From Halobacillus shinanisalinarum (GTDB taxonomy: Bacteria > Bacillota > Bacilli > Bacillales > Halobacillaceae): a stretch of 64,000 nt of DNA. The notes under the pieces were generated by a model. The model made no database searches and was not told the origin of the DNA. It worked only from the letters and a program-made list of their open reading frames with translations. The stretch is taken from contig NZ_CP095074.1 in assembly GCF_022919835.1 (NCBI RefSeq), positions 3,019,501 through 3,083,500 on the forward strand, read 5' to 3'. Each line of letters begins with the position of its first letter. The stretch's first letter is position 1. Made by a program: the position numbers and the translations under genes. Shown here piece after piece: positions 46,041 to 57,044 of this stretch.

Positions 46041-47651
46041 ATGAAAAAAACTTTTTTCGGAATGTTGTCAATTGTTCTTGTGTTATCGATGTTGTCAGGG
46101 TGTTTCTATAAGCAATCCTCTTCTGATGAAGAACAAACGAAGGTAAAGGAGCCTTCAAAGTTATTTAATGAAACCGGGTACCCAATTGTTGATGAACAAA
46201 TCAAATTGACCCTGTTTGGACCGAATATCGGAATAACCGAATGGAAAGATATGCAATTTTTCAAAGAGATGAAGGAAAAGACCAACGTTACTTTTAATTT
46301 TAAAACACCGCCTTCGGATAGTATAGAAACAAAGAAAAATCTGACTTTTGCAAGTGGTGATCTACCGGACATCTTTTACGGATCTTCGCTTACTCAAGAA
46401 GAACAAGTGAAATACGGCAGTCAAGGTTTATTAGTTCCTCTTGAAGATTTAATCAAAAAATTTGCCCCCAACATTCAAAAAATGCTCGAAGAGAAACCTG
46501 ACGTAAGAAAAGCGATTACGACACAGGATGGACACATTTATTCTCTTCCGTACGTAAACCAGTCTTTACCGTGGGATCGCGGGCCGATGTGGTTCAATGG
46601 AGAGTGGCTGGAAAACCTTAATGTAAAAAAATTACCGAAAACTACAGAAGAACTTTATCATCTTTTAAAACGGTTCAAAACCGAAGATCCGAATCAAAAT
46701 GGAAAACAAGATGAAATCCCATTGACGGGCTTTGGAATTGAAGATATTCGCCAGTGGTTTTTAGGTGCTTTCGGCCATCTTTCGGACAAACGTTATCCTG
46801 GTATCGAAGTCATAGGTGGGGAAGTCATGTATGCTCCGATTCAGCCAGGTTATAAAAAGTACTTAACGTATATGAATAAGCTCTGGGAAGAAAATCTTCT
46901 CGACCATGAAACATTCTCCCAAACTGATGAACAAAAGAATGCTAAAGGGAAAAATAACCAGGTTGGGTTGTTTTCCAACTGGTTCCCGCACTTTACACTC
47001 GGTGGTCCTAGTGATAGTACGGATAACCCAATGATGTATCCGGTAAAAGGACCGAATGTAGATGAACCGGTTATTCCAATAAGCACTGGAATTGACGAAG
47101 GTCAATTTTCAATTACAAATAAAAATGAACACCCGGCTGCATCCATTCGCTGGGTCGATTATTCATACGACAAAAGGGGATCTAATTTCCTCCATTATGG
47201 AGAAGAAGGTGGATTCTGGGAGTGGGAAAATAAAGAGGGAAATATCCGGACCCATCTTGAGCCGCCGAAAGGTTTCGAGAGTGGTGAGGAATACCGCGGG
47301 ACCTTGACCCCGGCCTATGGTATCGCCGCGCCAACGTGGTTCCGGAAAGAAGATGAAAAGGGGTGGAATGATAAATTCACCCAGTTTACTTATTCAGAAA
47401 CAGAGGAGAAAATTCGTCCGTATGGCCAGGTCCCAATTCCACCTGTTTTCTTAACTAAAGAAGAATCTGAGACGGTCAGCCGCATCCTTTCCGATTTGGA
47501 AACCTATGTAGTACAGATGGAAGCAAAATTTATTACGGGACAAAAGCCATTGTCCGACTGGGGCAGCTATGTCAAAACAATTAAGGATATGAATGTTGAT
47601 CAACTCGTCGATATTTACTCAGAGGCATATAAACGTTACCAGAATAAGTAA
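46041..47651 (+). CDS. Extracellular solute-binding lipoprotein of the oligosaccharide importer
   Basis: A 536-residue LipO/YtcQ-family binding protein. Signal peptide with lipobox LSGC, C21. Typical features include NVTFNFKTPPSD, FASGDLPDIFYG and RGPMWFNGEWLENL. It binds the imported glycan outside the membrane. Ribosome site AGGAGG. In this locus, high-mannose oligosaccharides are the likely ligand (inference). Confidence 0.9.
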   Translation: MKKTFFGMLSIVLVLSMLSGCFYKQSSSDEEQTKVKEPSKLFNETGYPIVDEQIKLTLFGPNIGITEWKDMQFFKEMKEKTNVTFNFKTPPSDSIETKKNLTFASGDLPDIFYGSSLTQEEQVKYGSQGLLVPLEDLIKKFAPNIQKMLEEKPDVRKAITTQDGHIYSLPYVNQSLPWDRGPMWFNGEWLENLNVKKLPKTTEELYHLLKRFKTEDPNQNGKQDEIPLTGFGIEDIRQWFLGAFGHLSDKRYPGIEVIGGEVMYAPIQPGYKKYLTYMNKLWEENLLDHETFSQTDEQKNAKGKNNQVGLFSNWFPHFTLGGPSDSTDNPMMYPVKGPNVDEPVIPISTGIDEGQFSITNKNEHPAASIRWVDYSYDKRGSNFLHYGEEGGFWEWENKEGNIRTHLEPPKGFESGEEYRGTLTPAYGIAAPTWFRKEDEKGWNDKFTQFTYSETEEKIRPYGQVPIPPVFLTKEESETVSRILSDLETYVVQMEAKFITGQKPLSDWGSYVKTIKDMNVDQLVDIYSEAYKRYQNK

Positions 47652-47659
47652 TGCTATGT

Positions 47660-47691
47660 GAACCCCTGGTTCAGGGGGGTTCTGCTTTTTT
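47660..47691 (+). terminator. Hairpin between the binding protein and the first alpha-mannosidase
   Basis: GAACCCCTG (47660-47668) pairs with CAGGGGGGTTC (47672-47682) with one bulge, then TGCTTTTTT. It may reduce read-through, giving more binding protein than downstream enzymes. Confidence 0.65.
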
Positions 47692-47752
47692 CCGCTTGGG
47701 AGACAGCTTTGATCAATTGTATGAATAATTTTAAGCGATAGGGTGGGTTGTT

Positions 47753-50700
47753 ATGTTTTTTACAGAAAGAAAAATAGAGAACCGTATTCATGAGTTAGCG
47801 AAATATCGATATAGAGAACCGATTCAATTAACAGAACTTCAGTTCACGATTGATGAAGACAAGGAAGTTGGAAGTTATCCCCCAGAGCAGGTCGAATCGT
47901 TGACAGTGAAGGTAGGCGATACATGGAAAGGTAGGGATGTATATGCATGGCTTTCAGCCAAGGCAATAGTCCCTGAATCATGGTCCGGAAGAAAAGTGTT
48001 GGGATTGTTTGATTTCGGAAGAACTGGGGGAGGGAATAATTCAGGTTTTGAATCTTTGTTGTTTCTAAACGGTGAGCCTTACCAGGGTGTTGATTCTAAC
48101 CATAAGGAAGTATTTTTCCCACGAGATGTTTATGGAAAAAGCTTGTTACTTGATTTTCGGTTGTGGTCGGGGTTGGAAGGTGGTGGAATGCCCGTTGAGC
48201 AGGAATATTCATTCGATAGGGCTGAAATTGCTTGGCTCGACGAGGAAACAGATGACTTTTACTATGACGCAAAAGTTGCACTCGAGACGGTAAACGTACT
48301 TGATCAACATCAACCCGAACGAAGTAAGCTTGTCGCCGTGCTGGATAAAGCTTTTAATGAAATCGACTGGTCCAGACCCGGATCAACGGAGTTCTATCAA
48401 TCTATTTATGGAGCACGGGATTGTTTGAAAAGCGGGCTAGACGCTTTGGAAAAGTGTCATGGGGTTACAATTCATTGTGTCGGTCATACGCATATTGATG
48501 TGGCATGGTTATGGAGATTAAGGCATACCCGTGAAAAATCGGCACGTTCCTTTTCAACTGTTTTACGTTTAATGGACATGTTTCCGGAGTATACATTTCT
48601 CCAAACACAACCACAATTATATGAATATTTTAAAAATGACTACCCAGAAGTGTACAAACAAATCAAAAAGCGGGTTGACGAGGGGAGATGGGAAGTTGAC
48701 GGGGGATGTGGCTGGAAGCTGACTGCAACCTTCCTTCGGGAGAATCGCTTGTAAGACAGATCGTAATGGGAACAAATTTTATTCGTGACGAATTTGGAAA
48801 GGAATGCAGTTATTTGTGGTTACCTGATGTATTTGGTTACAGTTGGGCAATGCCGCAAATCTTGAAAAAGACTGGTATTGATACGTTTATGACAACGAAA
48901 ATCAGTTGGAACCAGTATAACCGTATGCCTCATGATACCTTTAAATGGCGCGGTATTGATGGAACCGAAATCCTGACTCACTTTATTACGACGACAGAAC
49001 CATGGTCAGAGCCGGGATCATGGTTTTATACCTATAACGGAAAAATTACACCTAAAATTGTCAAGGAAACGTGGGAAGCGTACAGAGATAAGCATATTAA
49101 TCAGGATCTTCTTTTATCATACGGTTATGGAGATGGTGGGGGCGGTGTCAATCGTGAGATGTTGGAAATGAGGCGTCGTGTCGATCAAATGCCTGGTTTG
49201 CCAAATGTAAAAACAAGTAACGCTGGTGACTTCTTTGAAAAGTTGCAGGATACAGTGGACAATACTGAGAGCTATGTCCATACATGGGATGGTGAACTGT
49301 ATCTTGAGTATCACCGCGGCACTTATACTAGTCAGGGCTATAACAAGAAAATGAACAGAAAACTGGAACTTTTATATCGTGAAACAGAATGGATAAATGT
49401 ATTAAGCTGCCTTTTCGGGAAGGGAATGTCTTCATACCAGCAAAAGGAATTAAATAACGGATGGAAAATCATCTTGCGCAATCAATTTCACGATATTATT
49501 CCCGGATCCTCTATTAAAGAAGTTTATGAGGATTCATCGGTAGAGTATGAAGAGGCTGAAAAAATCGGAATAGATGTATGGAGGAGTGAGGCTAAGAAAT
49601 TAGCTGAAAAAAACAAAACATCATTCACAGTATTTAATTCCTCATCGTGGAACAGAGACGGCCTTGTGCGTATCTCAAATGTTGATGATTTAGTAGACGG
49701 GAAGTGGAAAGACGTTCAGGGCAGGGAGTTAAAAGCCCAACGTCTGAGTCAAGAATGGATAGTCGAAGCTATAGATTTGCCGCCGATGGGATATTCTACT
49801 TTGGTCTTTGAACAGGAAGAAAAGCAAAAGCGGCAGAACTCCCCGTTTACAGCTAAGGAGTTTGGAATCATCACACCGTTTTATGAAATTGAATGGAACA
49901 AAGATGGTCAGATTATTAAGCTGTATGACCTTGTCAACAAAAGAGAAGTATTATCTCCTGGAGCGCGCGGGAATATATTGCAAGTGTTTGAAGACAAGCC
50001 TTTAGCCCATGATGCCTGGGACATTGATTTATTTTATCTCCAAAAATCGGAGGATGAAATTACTAATCTTGTTTCTGCTGATCTTATTGAGACAGGCGAA
50101 CTGCAAGCTATCGTTCGGTTTGAATGGAGATACATGGACTCCATTGTAAAACAGGACATGGTTCTTTACGCGAATCATAAGCGGGTTGATTTTAAGACAT
50201 ATGTTGATTGGCAGGAACGGCAACGCTTGCTAAAAGCGGCTTTCCCAGTTGATATTCGTACTACCGAAGCGACTTACGATATTCAGTACGGAAATGTCAA
50301 ACGGCCAACGCATTGGAATACGAGTTGGGATTATGCTCGTTTTGAAACGGTCGGCCACCAGTGGGCAGACTTGTCGGAAGAGGGGTATGGTGTAAGTCTT
50401 TTAAATGATTGTAAGTATGGATATGACATTAAGGATAATGTTCTAAGGTTGTCATTAATAAAATCTGCTGTCCATCCGGATCCTCAGGCGGACCGGGGTG
50501 AACATTACTTTACGTATTCACTCCTTCCTCATTCTGGTGATTGGAAAGAGGGACATACAGTCCGTGAAGCGTGGGATTTGAACTGTCCGTTAACCTATGT
50601 ACAAGGCAGTGGTGACTATGGAGAATTTTCGCTTTTCGATTGTTCTGCTGGCAATGTGATGGTCGATGCCGTTAAGAAAGCGGAGCAAACAGATAAGATT

Positions 50701-50889
50701 GTACTTCGCCTCCATGAATTTGAGGGGCGCAGAGGGGAGCTTGAGATCGGTAGTGATATGAAGGTTTTATCATGGCAAGAGTGTGACTTAAGGGAACGGC
50801 CGATTGGTGAAAAAAATATTGACGGCCCTATTTCCACTAAGTTTAAGCCCTATGAGATTAAAACTTTTATTCTCGAAGTTGAACATTAA
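47753..50889 (+). pseudogene. GH38 alpha-mannosidase, split by one frameshift
   Basis: Two frames, 47753-48754 and 48706-50889, make one protein of about 1,045 residues. The N-terminal domain is followed by the GH38 start VGHTHIDVAWLWRLRHTREK, where the His and Asp bind zinc. At GACGGGGGATG near 48700 one more G gives EVDGGMWLEADCNLPSGESL, the conserved mannosidase block. WLPDVFGYSWAMPQILKKTG then carries the nucleophile Asp region, and NQFHDIIPGSSI the zinc His. A C-terminal jelly-roll domain follows. It removes alpha-linked mannose. Ribosome site AGGGTGGG. Confidence 0.82.
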
Positions 50890-50904
50890 ATTGGAGGAAA
50901 AAAT

Positions 50905-53576
50905 ATGAAATCTATCAACCAATTCTTGTTGGTTTCAGTGGTCTTTATTATCACACTCATCGGATTTATATCGCACTCTTATGCTCAACAACCCTATACA
51001 CCGTATTGGTATCCTGAACAGTTGCTGAAATGGAACCCAGAAGAAAATATAGATGCGCCTTTCAACAGAGGGACTATTCCGCTAAAAGATAGATTTGAAG
51101 GATACAAGGTGAACGAACATGCAATGAACGCCCCACAAGTTGTGGCACTCTCGGCAATGAATCCAACAACCAGCGGCGTGCCTTCACAAGGTTCCGGTGA
51201 TTCTGAAGTCTATGCTTTCAACTACTGGCAGTACACAGATTTACTAGTTTATTGGGGAGGATCAGCGGGTGAGGGGATTATTGTCCCGCCAAGTGCAGAC
51301 GTCATTGATGCTGCTCATAAAAACGGTGTTCCGGTATTGGGAACAATCTTTTTTCCGCCAGAATATTACGGAGGGAAATTTGAATGGGTAAAGGAAACTC
51401 TTCAACAGCGATCTGACGGCTCATTCCCTGTTGCTGATAAATTAATTGAAGTTGCTGAGTATTATGGTTTTGATGGTTGGTTTATTAACCAGGAAACGGC
51501 AGGAGGTGATGAAGAAACTGCAAATAGGATGCAGAAATTTTTGAAGTATCTTCAAAAAAACAAACCAGAAGGTATGCATGTCATGTGGTACGACGCGATG
51601 ACGGAAAGCGGTAAGGTTAACTGGCAAAATGCACTTACAAATGCCAATGATATGTTTTTTCAAGACAAGACGGAAAAAGTATCTGACAGTATGTTTCTTA
51701 ATTTCTGGTGGGAAGATATGCAAGTTTCTAGTGAAAAGGCATTGAGTCTTGGCAGAAGTCCATATGATTTATTTGCCGGAATCAATGTAGGAGCGGATGG
51801 ATATCATACCGATGTTGCCTGGGATGGTCTTTTCCCAGATGGGGAAAATCCGAATGTTTCACTTGGGATGTATCGACCTGATTGGACGTTCACTAGCTCT
51901 GATAATCAGAAGCAATTTTACACAAAAGCAAATCACTTCTGGGTGGGGCCAAACGGAGATCCGACGAATACGGAAACCGTTTCAGATTGGAAGGGAATCG
52001 CAAATTATATCGTTGCAAAATCATCAATCAACGAGCTTCCTTTCACGACAAACTTTAATACCGGCAATGGTGAAATGTTCGCAGTCAAAGGGGAAATCCT
52101 AAAAGAGGCGGAATGGAATAATCGAAGCCTTCAAGACATTCTCCCAACATGGCGCTGGATTGCGGATAGTGATGGGAAAGCCCTTGAACCAAGCTTGGAT
52201 TGGAAGACTGCCTATTATGGGGGAGTTCACTAAGGGTCTCGGGTGATTTAAGTGAACAGAATGCAACGCATCTTAAGTTATACAAAACGGATTTAAAAGT
52301 AGAAAAACATACAGAACTTTCTATCACTTACAAAACATCTTCAAAGCATTCTCACATGAAAGTGGGCTTGTCTTTCGAAGAAAACCCCGAAGAATTTGTC
52401 TTTCTCAAAACGAAAAAGACGAATCCAAACGGTTGGTATACGGAAACTATTCCGCTAGAAAGATTTCGAGGCAAACAAATTGCGGCGATTTCATTGTACT
52501 TTGACAGCAATAAAAAGATTGAAGACTATACGATCAATATCGGACAGCTATCGGTTAGAAAAGCACAGATAGGGAAGAATTCCGCTTCTCTTCCTACAGT
52601 CTCTGGTCTGAAGGTTACTGATGTCGATTTTGAGGACGGTATTTATGCTGATACAAGAATCAAGTGGGATCGACTTAGCGACACGGATGTAAAAAGGTAT
52701 GAAGTTTATCGCATCAAGCCTGACGGAACAAAAGAGTTCCTTGGTGCAACCCCTAATCATGTTTACTACGTTCAGCAGTTTAGAAGAATTGCAAAAGAAG
52801 ATGAAACCGTGTTTGAGGTTGTCGCTATTGACCAACAATATAGGCACGGAGAAACGGCACGTGTCAATTTCAAATGGCCTCCGTACCCTGAGCCAACCGC
52901 TGATTTCAGTGTAGATAAAACCTTTGTTACCCCTGGAGAAAAAGTTACATTTTTTAATCAGTCCTCAGAAGTGACCGAAACACTTTCTTGGGAGTTTCCG
53001 GAGGGCACCCCTTCGACAAGCACAAAAGATCAACCTGTCGTAACCTATGAACAACCGGGTACGTACAGTGTAACGTTGTCAGCCAAAAATAGCGAAGGTG
53101 AGGATGTTATCACAAAAGAGGCATTAATTACAGTCAGTGAGAAGGCCGATGAAGCAACGAATATTGCACAGGGTAAACCGGCTTCGGCCGACGGTGCATG
53201 TATCAAAACAGAACAGCCGAAATACGCTGTTGACGGAGATCCCAGCAGCAAATGGTGTGCACTCGGTGAGGAACCACACTGGCTAACTATTGATTTGGGG
53301 GGAGAATATCTTGTCAGCAAATTTGTTGTCAAGCATGCTGAAGCAGGTGGCGAATCGGCTTCTTTTAACACAAGTGGTTTTAAGCTTCAAATCAGCCAGG
53401 ACGGAGAACATTGGACTGAGGTTAAGGAGGTAAAGGGAAACAAATATGCTGTAAGTCACCATCCTGTTCCTCTAACAAACGCGAAATATGCAAGGTTGAA
53501 GATTACAAAAGCAGGCCAGGGAAGTGGTTCCACAACTCGTATTTATGAGTTTGAGGTTTATGGAATTAAAAACTGA
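50905..53576 (+). pseudogene. Secreted GH85 endo-beta-N-acetylglucosaminidase with PKD and CBM32 domains, split by one frameshift
   Basis: Frames 50905-52233 and 52200-53576 join at TATTATGGGGGAG near 52220: one more G gives TAYYGGSSLRVSGDLS. Signal peptide ends near SYAQQ. GH85 motifs are NYWQYTDLLVYWGGSAGEG, IPVLGTIFFPPE-like VPVLGTIFFPPEYYGG, catalytic N195/E197 in GWFINQETAGG, and HVMWYDAMTESGKVNWQNAL. The second part holds a beta-sandwich, a PKD domain (ADFSVDKTFVTPGEKVTFFN) and a C-terminal F5/8-type CBM32 (NIAQGKPASADG ... YEFEVYGIKN). It cleaves the chitobiose core of high-mannose N-glycans outside the cell. Confidence 0.85.
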
Positions 53577-53596
53577 TTTTCGTTAGGATGGTGGCT

Positions 53597-54280
53597 ATGC
53601 TTCTAGAAGTCATTGCGACAAATGTAAATGAGGCTAAAATAGCCTTCGAGCACGGCGCCGACCGCATTGAACTGATTACCGGAATAACAGAAGGCGGATT
53701 GACTCCTAGTTACAGCCTAATCAAAGAAGTTGTTCAGGCAGTTGACATACCAGTACATGTTATGGTCCGCCCTCATCATTATTCCTTTTGCTATGACGAT
53801 GAAGAGATTCAAATTATATGCGAGGATATTGAAATCATTCGCCGTCTTGGTGCATCTGGAATTGTCATCGGTGTATTAACAGGTGAACGGAAGATTGATG
53901 AGGAAAGGCTGAAAACCTTCATCTGCTTAGCAGGAGATTTGGATATCACTTTTCATAGGGCTTTTGATGAAGTTTCAGATCAGGAGGAGGCCTTACAGAC
54001 ATTGCTCAAGTATCCAGAAGTTAATCGTATATTAACCTCAGGCGGTAAAAAAAGTGCGTTGGAAGCAGTACCGCAAATCACAAAGCTAGTGAGTCTTGCA
54101 AGGGATACGCATCTTTCAATTATTGCTGGAAATGGGTTAACTGTAAATTCTTTAGAAGCATTTGTGCAGCACACAGAGGTTCAGGAGGTCCACTTGGGTT
54201 CAGGTGTCCGTTGCGGCGGAAAGTCTACGGAACGTATGGATCCCAAAAAAATCTCTGAAATTTCAACAATGATAATTTAA
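53597..54280 (+). CDS. cutC: CutC family TIM-barrel protein
   Basis: A 227-residue protein with the CutC blocks EVIATNVNEAKIAFEHGADR, ITEGGLTPSYSLIKE, VHVMVRPHHYSFCYDDEE, GIVIGVL, TFHRAFDEV and a RILTSGG phosphate-like loop. Once described as copper homeostasis, CutC function is unsettled; it often sits in glycan-use loci of Firmicutes, as here between GH85 and GH38 genes. Start at 53597 gives the usual MLLEVIATN and follows AGGATGGTGG. Confidence 0.88.
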   Translation: MLLEVIATNVNEAKIAFEHGADRIELITGITEGGLTPSYSLIKEVVQAVDIPVHVMVRPHHYSFCYDDEEIQIICEDIEIIRRLGASGIVIGVLTGERKIDEERLKTFICLAGDLDITFHRAFDEVSDQEEALQTLLKYPEVNRILTSGGKKSALEAVPQITKLVSLARDTHLSIIAGNGLTVNSLEAFVQHTEVQEVHLGSGVRCGGKSTERMDPKKISEISTMII

Positions 54281-54303
54281 TTTACGTGGAGGTTTCTCAA
54301 TCT

Positions 54304-57033
54304 ATGTCGGATAAGAAAATTGTACACATTATTTCTCATACCCATTGGGACCGCGAATGGTATTTACCCTATGAAAAACATCATGTTTTGTTAATTAAGC
54401 TGATGGACACTTTGCTTAAGACACTGGATAAGGATTCAGAATATAAAAGCTTTCATCTTGATGGACAAACAATTATTCTTGAAGACTATCTACAGGTCCG
54501 TCCTGAGATGAAGGAAAAGCTGGAAAAATATATTCGTGAAGGGCGCATTCACATTGGGCCATGGTACATTTTGCAGGACGAGTTTCTAACAAGCAGTGAA
54601 GCGAATATACGCAATCTTCTTATTGGTCGCAAAGATGCGTCACAGTATGGGGAGGAAGCGAAGGTCGGTTATTTTCCAGACTCATTCGGCAATATGGGAC
54701 AGGCACCGCAAATCCTAAAGCAAGCAGGTATTGAAACGGCGGTTTTCGGTAGAGGGGTAAAACCCACCGGCTTTAACAATACAGTGGCGGAAGTTGAAAA
54801 CTATGAGTCTCCTTATTCAGAAATGATCTGGAAAGGCCCCGATGAATCCTCTGTACTCGGAATTTTATTTGCCAATTGGTATAGCAACGGAAATGAAGTT
54901 CCTGTGGAAAAAGAAGAGGCGGCAATGTATTGGCAGAAGGCAATTAAGGAGGCAGTCAAATACGCTTCCACGCCGCAGCTTTTAATGATGAACGGGTGTG
55001 ATCATCAGCCTGTCCAGACGAATTTGTCTCAAGCCATCCAGACAGCACGACAATTGTTTCCGGAGGTTGAATTTATTCATTCTAATTTTAACGATTATAT
55101 AAAATCAGTACAGGAAACGTTACCCGAGGATTTGAAAGAGATTCATGGAGAATTAAGGAGTCAGCGTACGGACGGTTGGGGAACGCTGGTTAACACGGCG
55201 TCTTCAAGAATATATCTTAAGCAAATGAATCACCAGTGCCAGACACTTCTTGAAAAGGTTGCGGAGCCGCTAGCTTCTTATGCTCACTTACTTGGCACGG
55301 ATTACCCATATCATCTTTTCAACTATGCTTGGAAAACATTAATGCAGAACCATCCACACGACAGCATTTGCGGGTGTAGTGTGGATGAGGTCCATCGTGA
55401 AATGAAAACTCGTTTTGAGAAAAGTAAGCATATAACCGAGATGATCGTGGACCACAGCCTTCAGTCTATTACGGAAAAAATCGATACAAGCCGTTTTTCG
55501 AGGTGGGGGAGAAGTGCACGTCCATTTACTGTGTTCAATTCAACAGGGTGGGATCGAAGCGGGGTTGTTTCGGTACAAATTGATTTGGAACGCCATTACT
55601 ATTCAGAGGGTGTATCCAAACAACAGTTAAAAGAATTGAATCTTGAAGAAAAAGTTTTAGTCGATGATAAGGGTCGTGAATTGGATTGCGGTGTTGAAGA
55701 CTTAGGAATTGTTTTTGGCTATGATTTGCCGGAAGACAAGTTCCGCCAGCCGTACATGGCCCGCAGGATATGTATAACCTTTGAAGCGGAAAAAGTTCCC
55801 GCGTTAGGTTTTCAGACTTTTGCATGGGTAGACCCAATAGAAATGAATGTATCAGAGTCATCATCTTCTTTAATCATAAATGACTGCGAAATGGAGAACG
55901 ACTATCTCAAATTAAAAATTGAAAATAACGGGTCTCTGACAGTGACAGAAAAAGGTGGGGGCCATACATTTGAAAATCTATGTATCTATGAAGACAGTGG
56001 CGATATTGGGAACGAGTATATGTTTAGACAGCCTGACGGTGAAAAGGCGCTTACAACAAAAGATGTGCAAGCAAAAGTTCGATTGATTGAAGACCAACCC
56101 TTCCGAGGCACTTTTGAAATCACCCATGAATGGCAAATCCCTGGTAAAGCAAACGAGCTGTTGGACCAAGAACAAAAGGAGTATGTATGGTTTACAGAAC
56201 GAAAAGCCAAAAGGGTAGAAAAGACAGTTCCTTTAACAATTAGGACATTAGTCAGCCTTGAAAAGAATGGGAAAGGACTTGAGGTGCAAACCTCATTTAA
56301 CAATGAGGCGAAAGATCACCGGGTTCGGGCATTATTCCCTACAGATATTGAAGCGGATACTCATGTGGCAGATTCGATTTTTGAAGCTGCGGAACGCGAT
56401 AATGTTCCGGCTCCGGAATGGGATAACCCAAGCAATTGTCAGCATCAACAGGCGTTTGTAAGTGTAAATAATGAAAAAGTGGGTTTAACGGTTACAAATC
56501 ACGGTTTGAATGAATACGAAATTCTCCAAGATGGTAGGAGTACGATTGCATTGACTCTACTTCGGTCGGTTGGTGAACTCGGAGACTGGGGTGTTTTCCC
56601 GACCCCTGAAGCCCAGTGTCTCGGAGAACACACAGTCCGGTTTAAGATCATTCCATGCCTTTATCACGAGGAAAATTCGGACTCTTATATTGAAGCTTAT
56701 CAATACCAAGTTCCGTGGAGTGTCCAACAAATAGGAGTTCATGAAGGTGATTTACCTGCCATTGATTCACCTATTGAATGGGAAGGATCCAACCTTGCAT
56801 TTTCCTCGATGAAAGTGGCCGAAGATACAGGGGATCTAATGTTAAGGTGGTTCAATTTATCGAAGGAGGATCAACAACTTATTCTAAAGCCGAAGACGAG
56901 CTTTGAAAGAATTTACATGAGTAATGTGATGGAAGAGGAAGTTGACGATGTGCACCTGGATAAGACCTACATACCCGTAAGGAAGTGTGAAATCGTCACA
57001 TTGGGTCTATCAAATCCAGATAAAAAGATCTAG
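54304..57033 (+). CDS. GH38 alpha-mannosidase (MngB type)
   Basis: A 909-residue alpha-mannosidase. It begins KIVHIISHTHWDREWYLPYE, with zinc ligands His and Asp. QDEFLTSSEANIRNLLIGRK and GYFPDSFGNMGQAPQILKQA contain the nucleophile Asp (PDSFG); NHPHDSICGCSVDEVH is the second zinc-ligand region. Start at 54304 has GGAGG upstream. This is the second GH38 enzyme of the operon and differs in size and N-terminus from the first, so linkage preferences may differ. No signal peptide: cytosolic. Confidence 0.92.
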   Translation: MSDKKIVHIISHTHWDREWYLPYEKHHVLLIKLMDTLLKTLDKDSEYKSFHLDGQTIILEDYLQVRPEMKEKLEKYIREGRIHIGPWYILQDEFLTSSEANIRNLLIGRKDASQYGEEAKVGYFPDSFGNMGQAPQILKQAGIETAVFGRGVKPTGFNNTVAEVENYESPYSEMIWKGPDESSVLGILFANWYSNGNEVPVEKEEAAMYWQKAIKEAVKYASTPQLLMMNGCDHQPVQTNLSQAIQTARQLFPEVEFIHSNFNDYIKSVQETLPEDLKEIHGELRSQRTDGWGTLVNTASSRIYLKQMNHQCQTLLEKVAEPLASYAHLLGTDYPYHLFNYAWKTLMQNHPHDSICGCSVDEVHREMKTRFEKSKHITEMIVDHSLQSITEKIDTSRFSRWGRSARPFTVFNSTGWDRSGVVSVQIDLERHYYSEGVSKQQLKELNLEEKVLVDDKGRELDCGVEDLGIVFGYDLPEDKFRQPYMARRICITFEAEKVPALGFQTFAWVDPIEMNVSESSSSLIINDCEMENDYLKLKIENNGSLTVTEKGGGHTFENLCIYEDSGDIGNEYMFRQPDGEKALTTKDVQAKVRLIEDQPFRGTFEITHEWQIPGKANELLDQEQKEYVWFTERKAKRVEKTVPLTIRTLVSLEKNGKGLEVQTSFNNEAKDHRVRALFPTDIEADTHVADSIFEAAERDNVPAPEWDNPSNCQHQQAFVSVNNEKVGLTVTNHGLNEYEILQDGRSTIALTLLRSVGELGDWGVFPTPEAQCLGEHTVRFKIIPCLYHEENSDSYIEAYQYQVPWSVQQIGVHEGDLPAIDSPIEWEGSNLAFSSMKVAEDTGDLMLRWFNLSKEDQQLILKPKTSFERIYMSNVMEEEVDDVHLDKTYIPVRKCEIVTLGLSNPDKKI

Positions 57034-57044
57034 GGGTGAAATAG

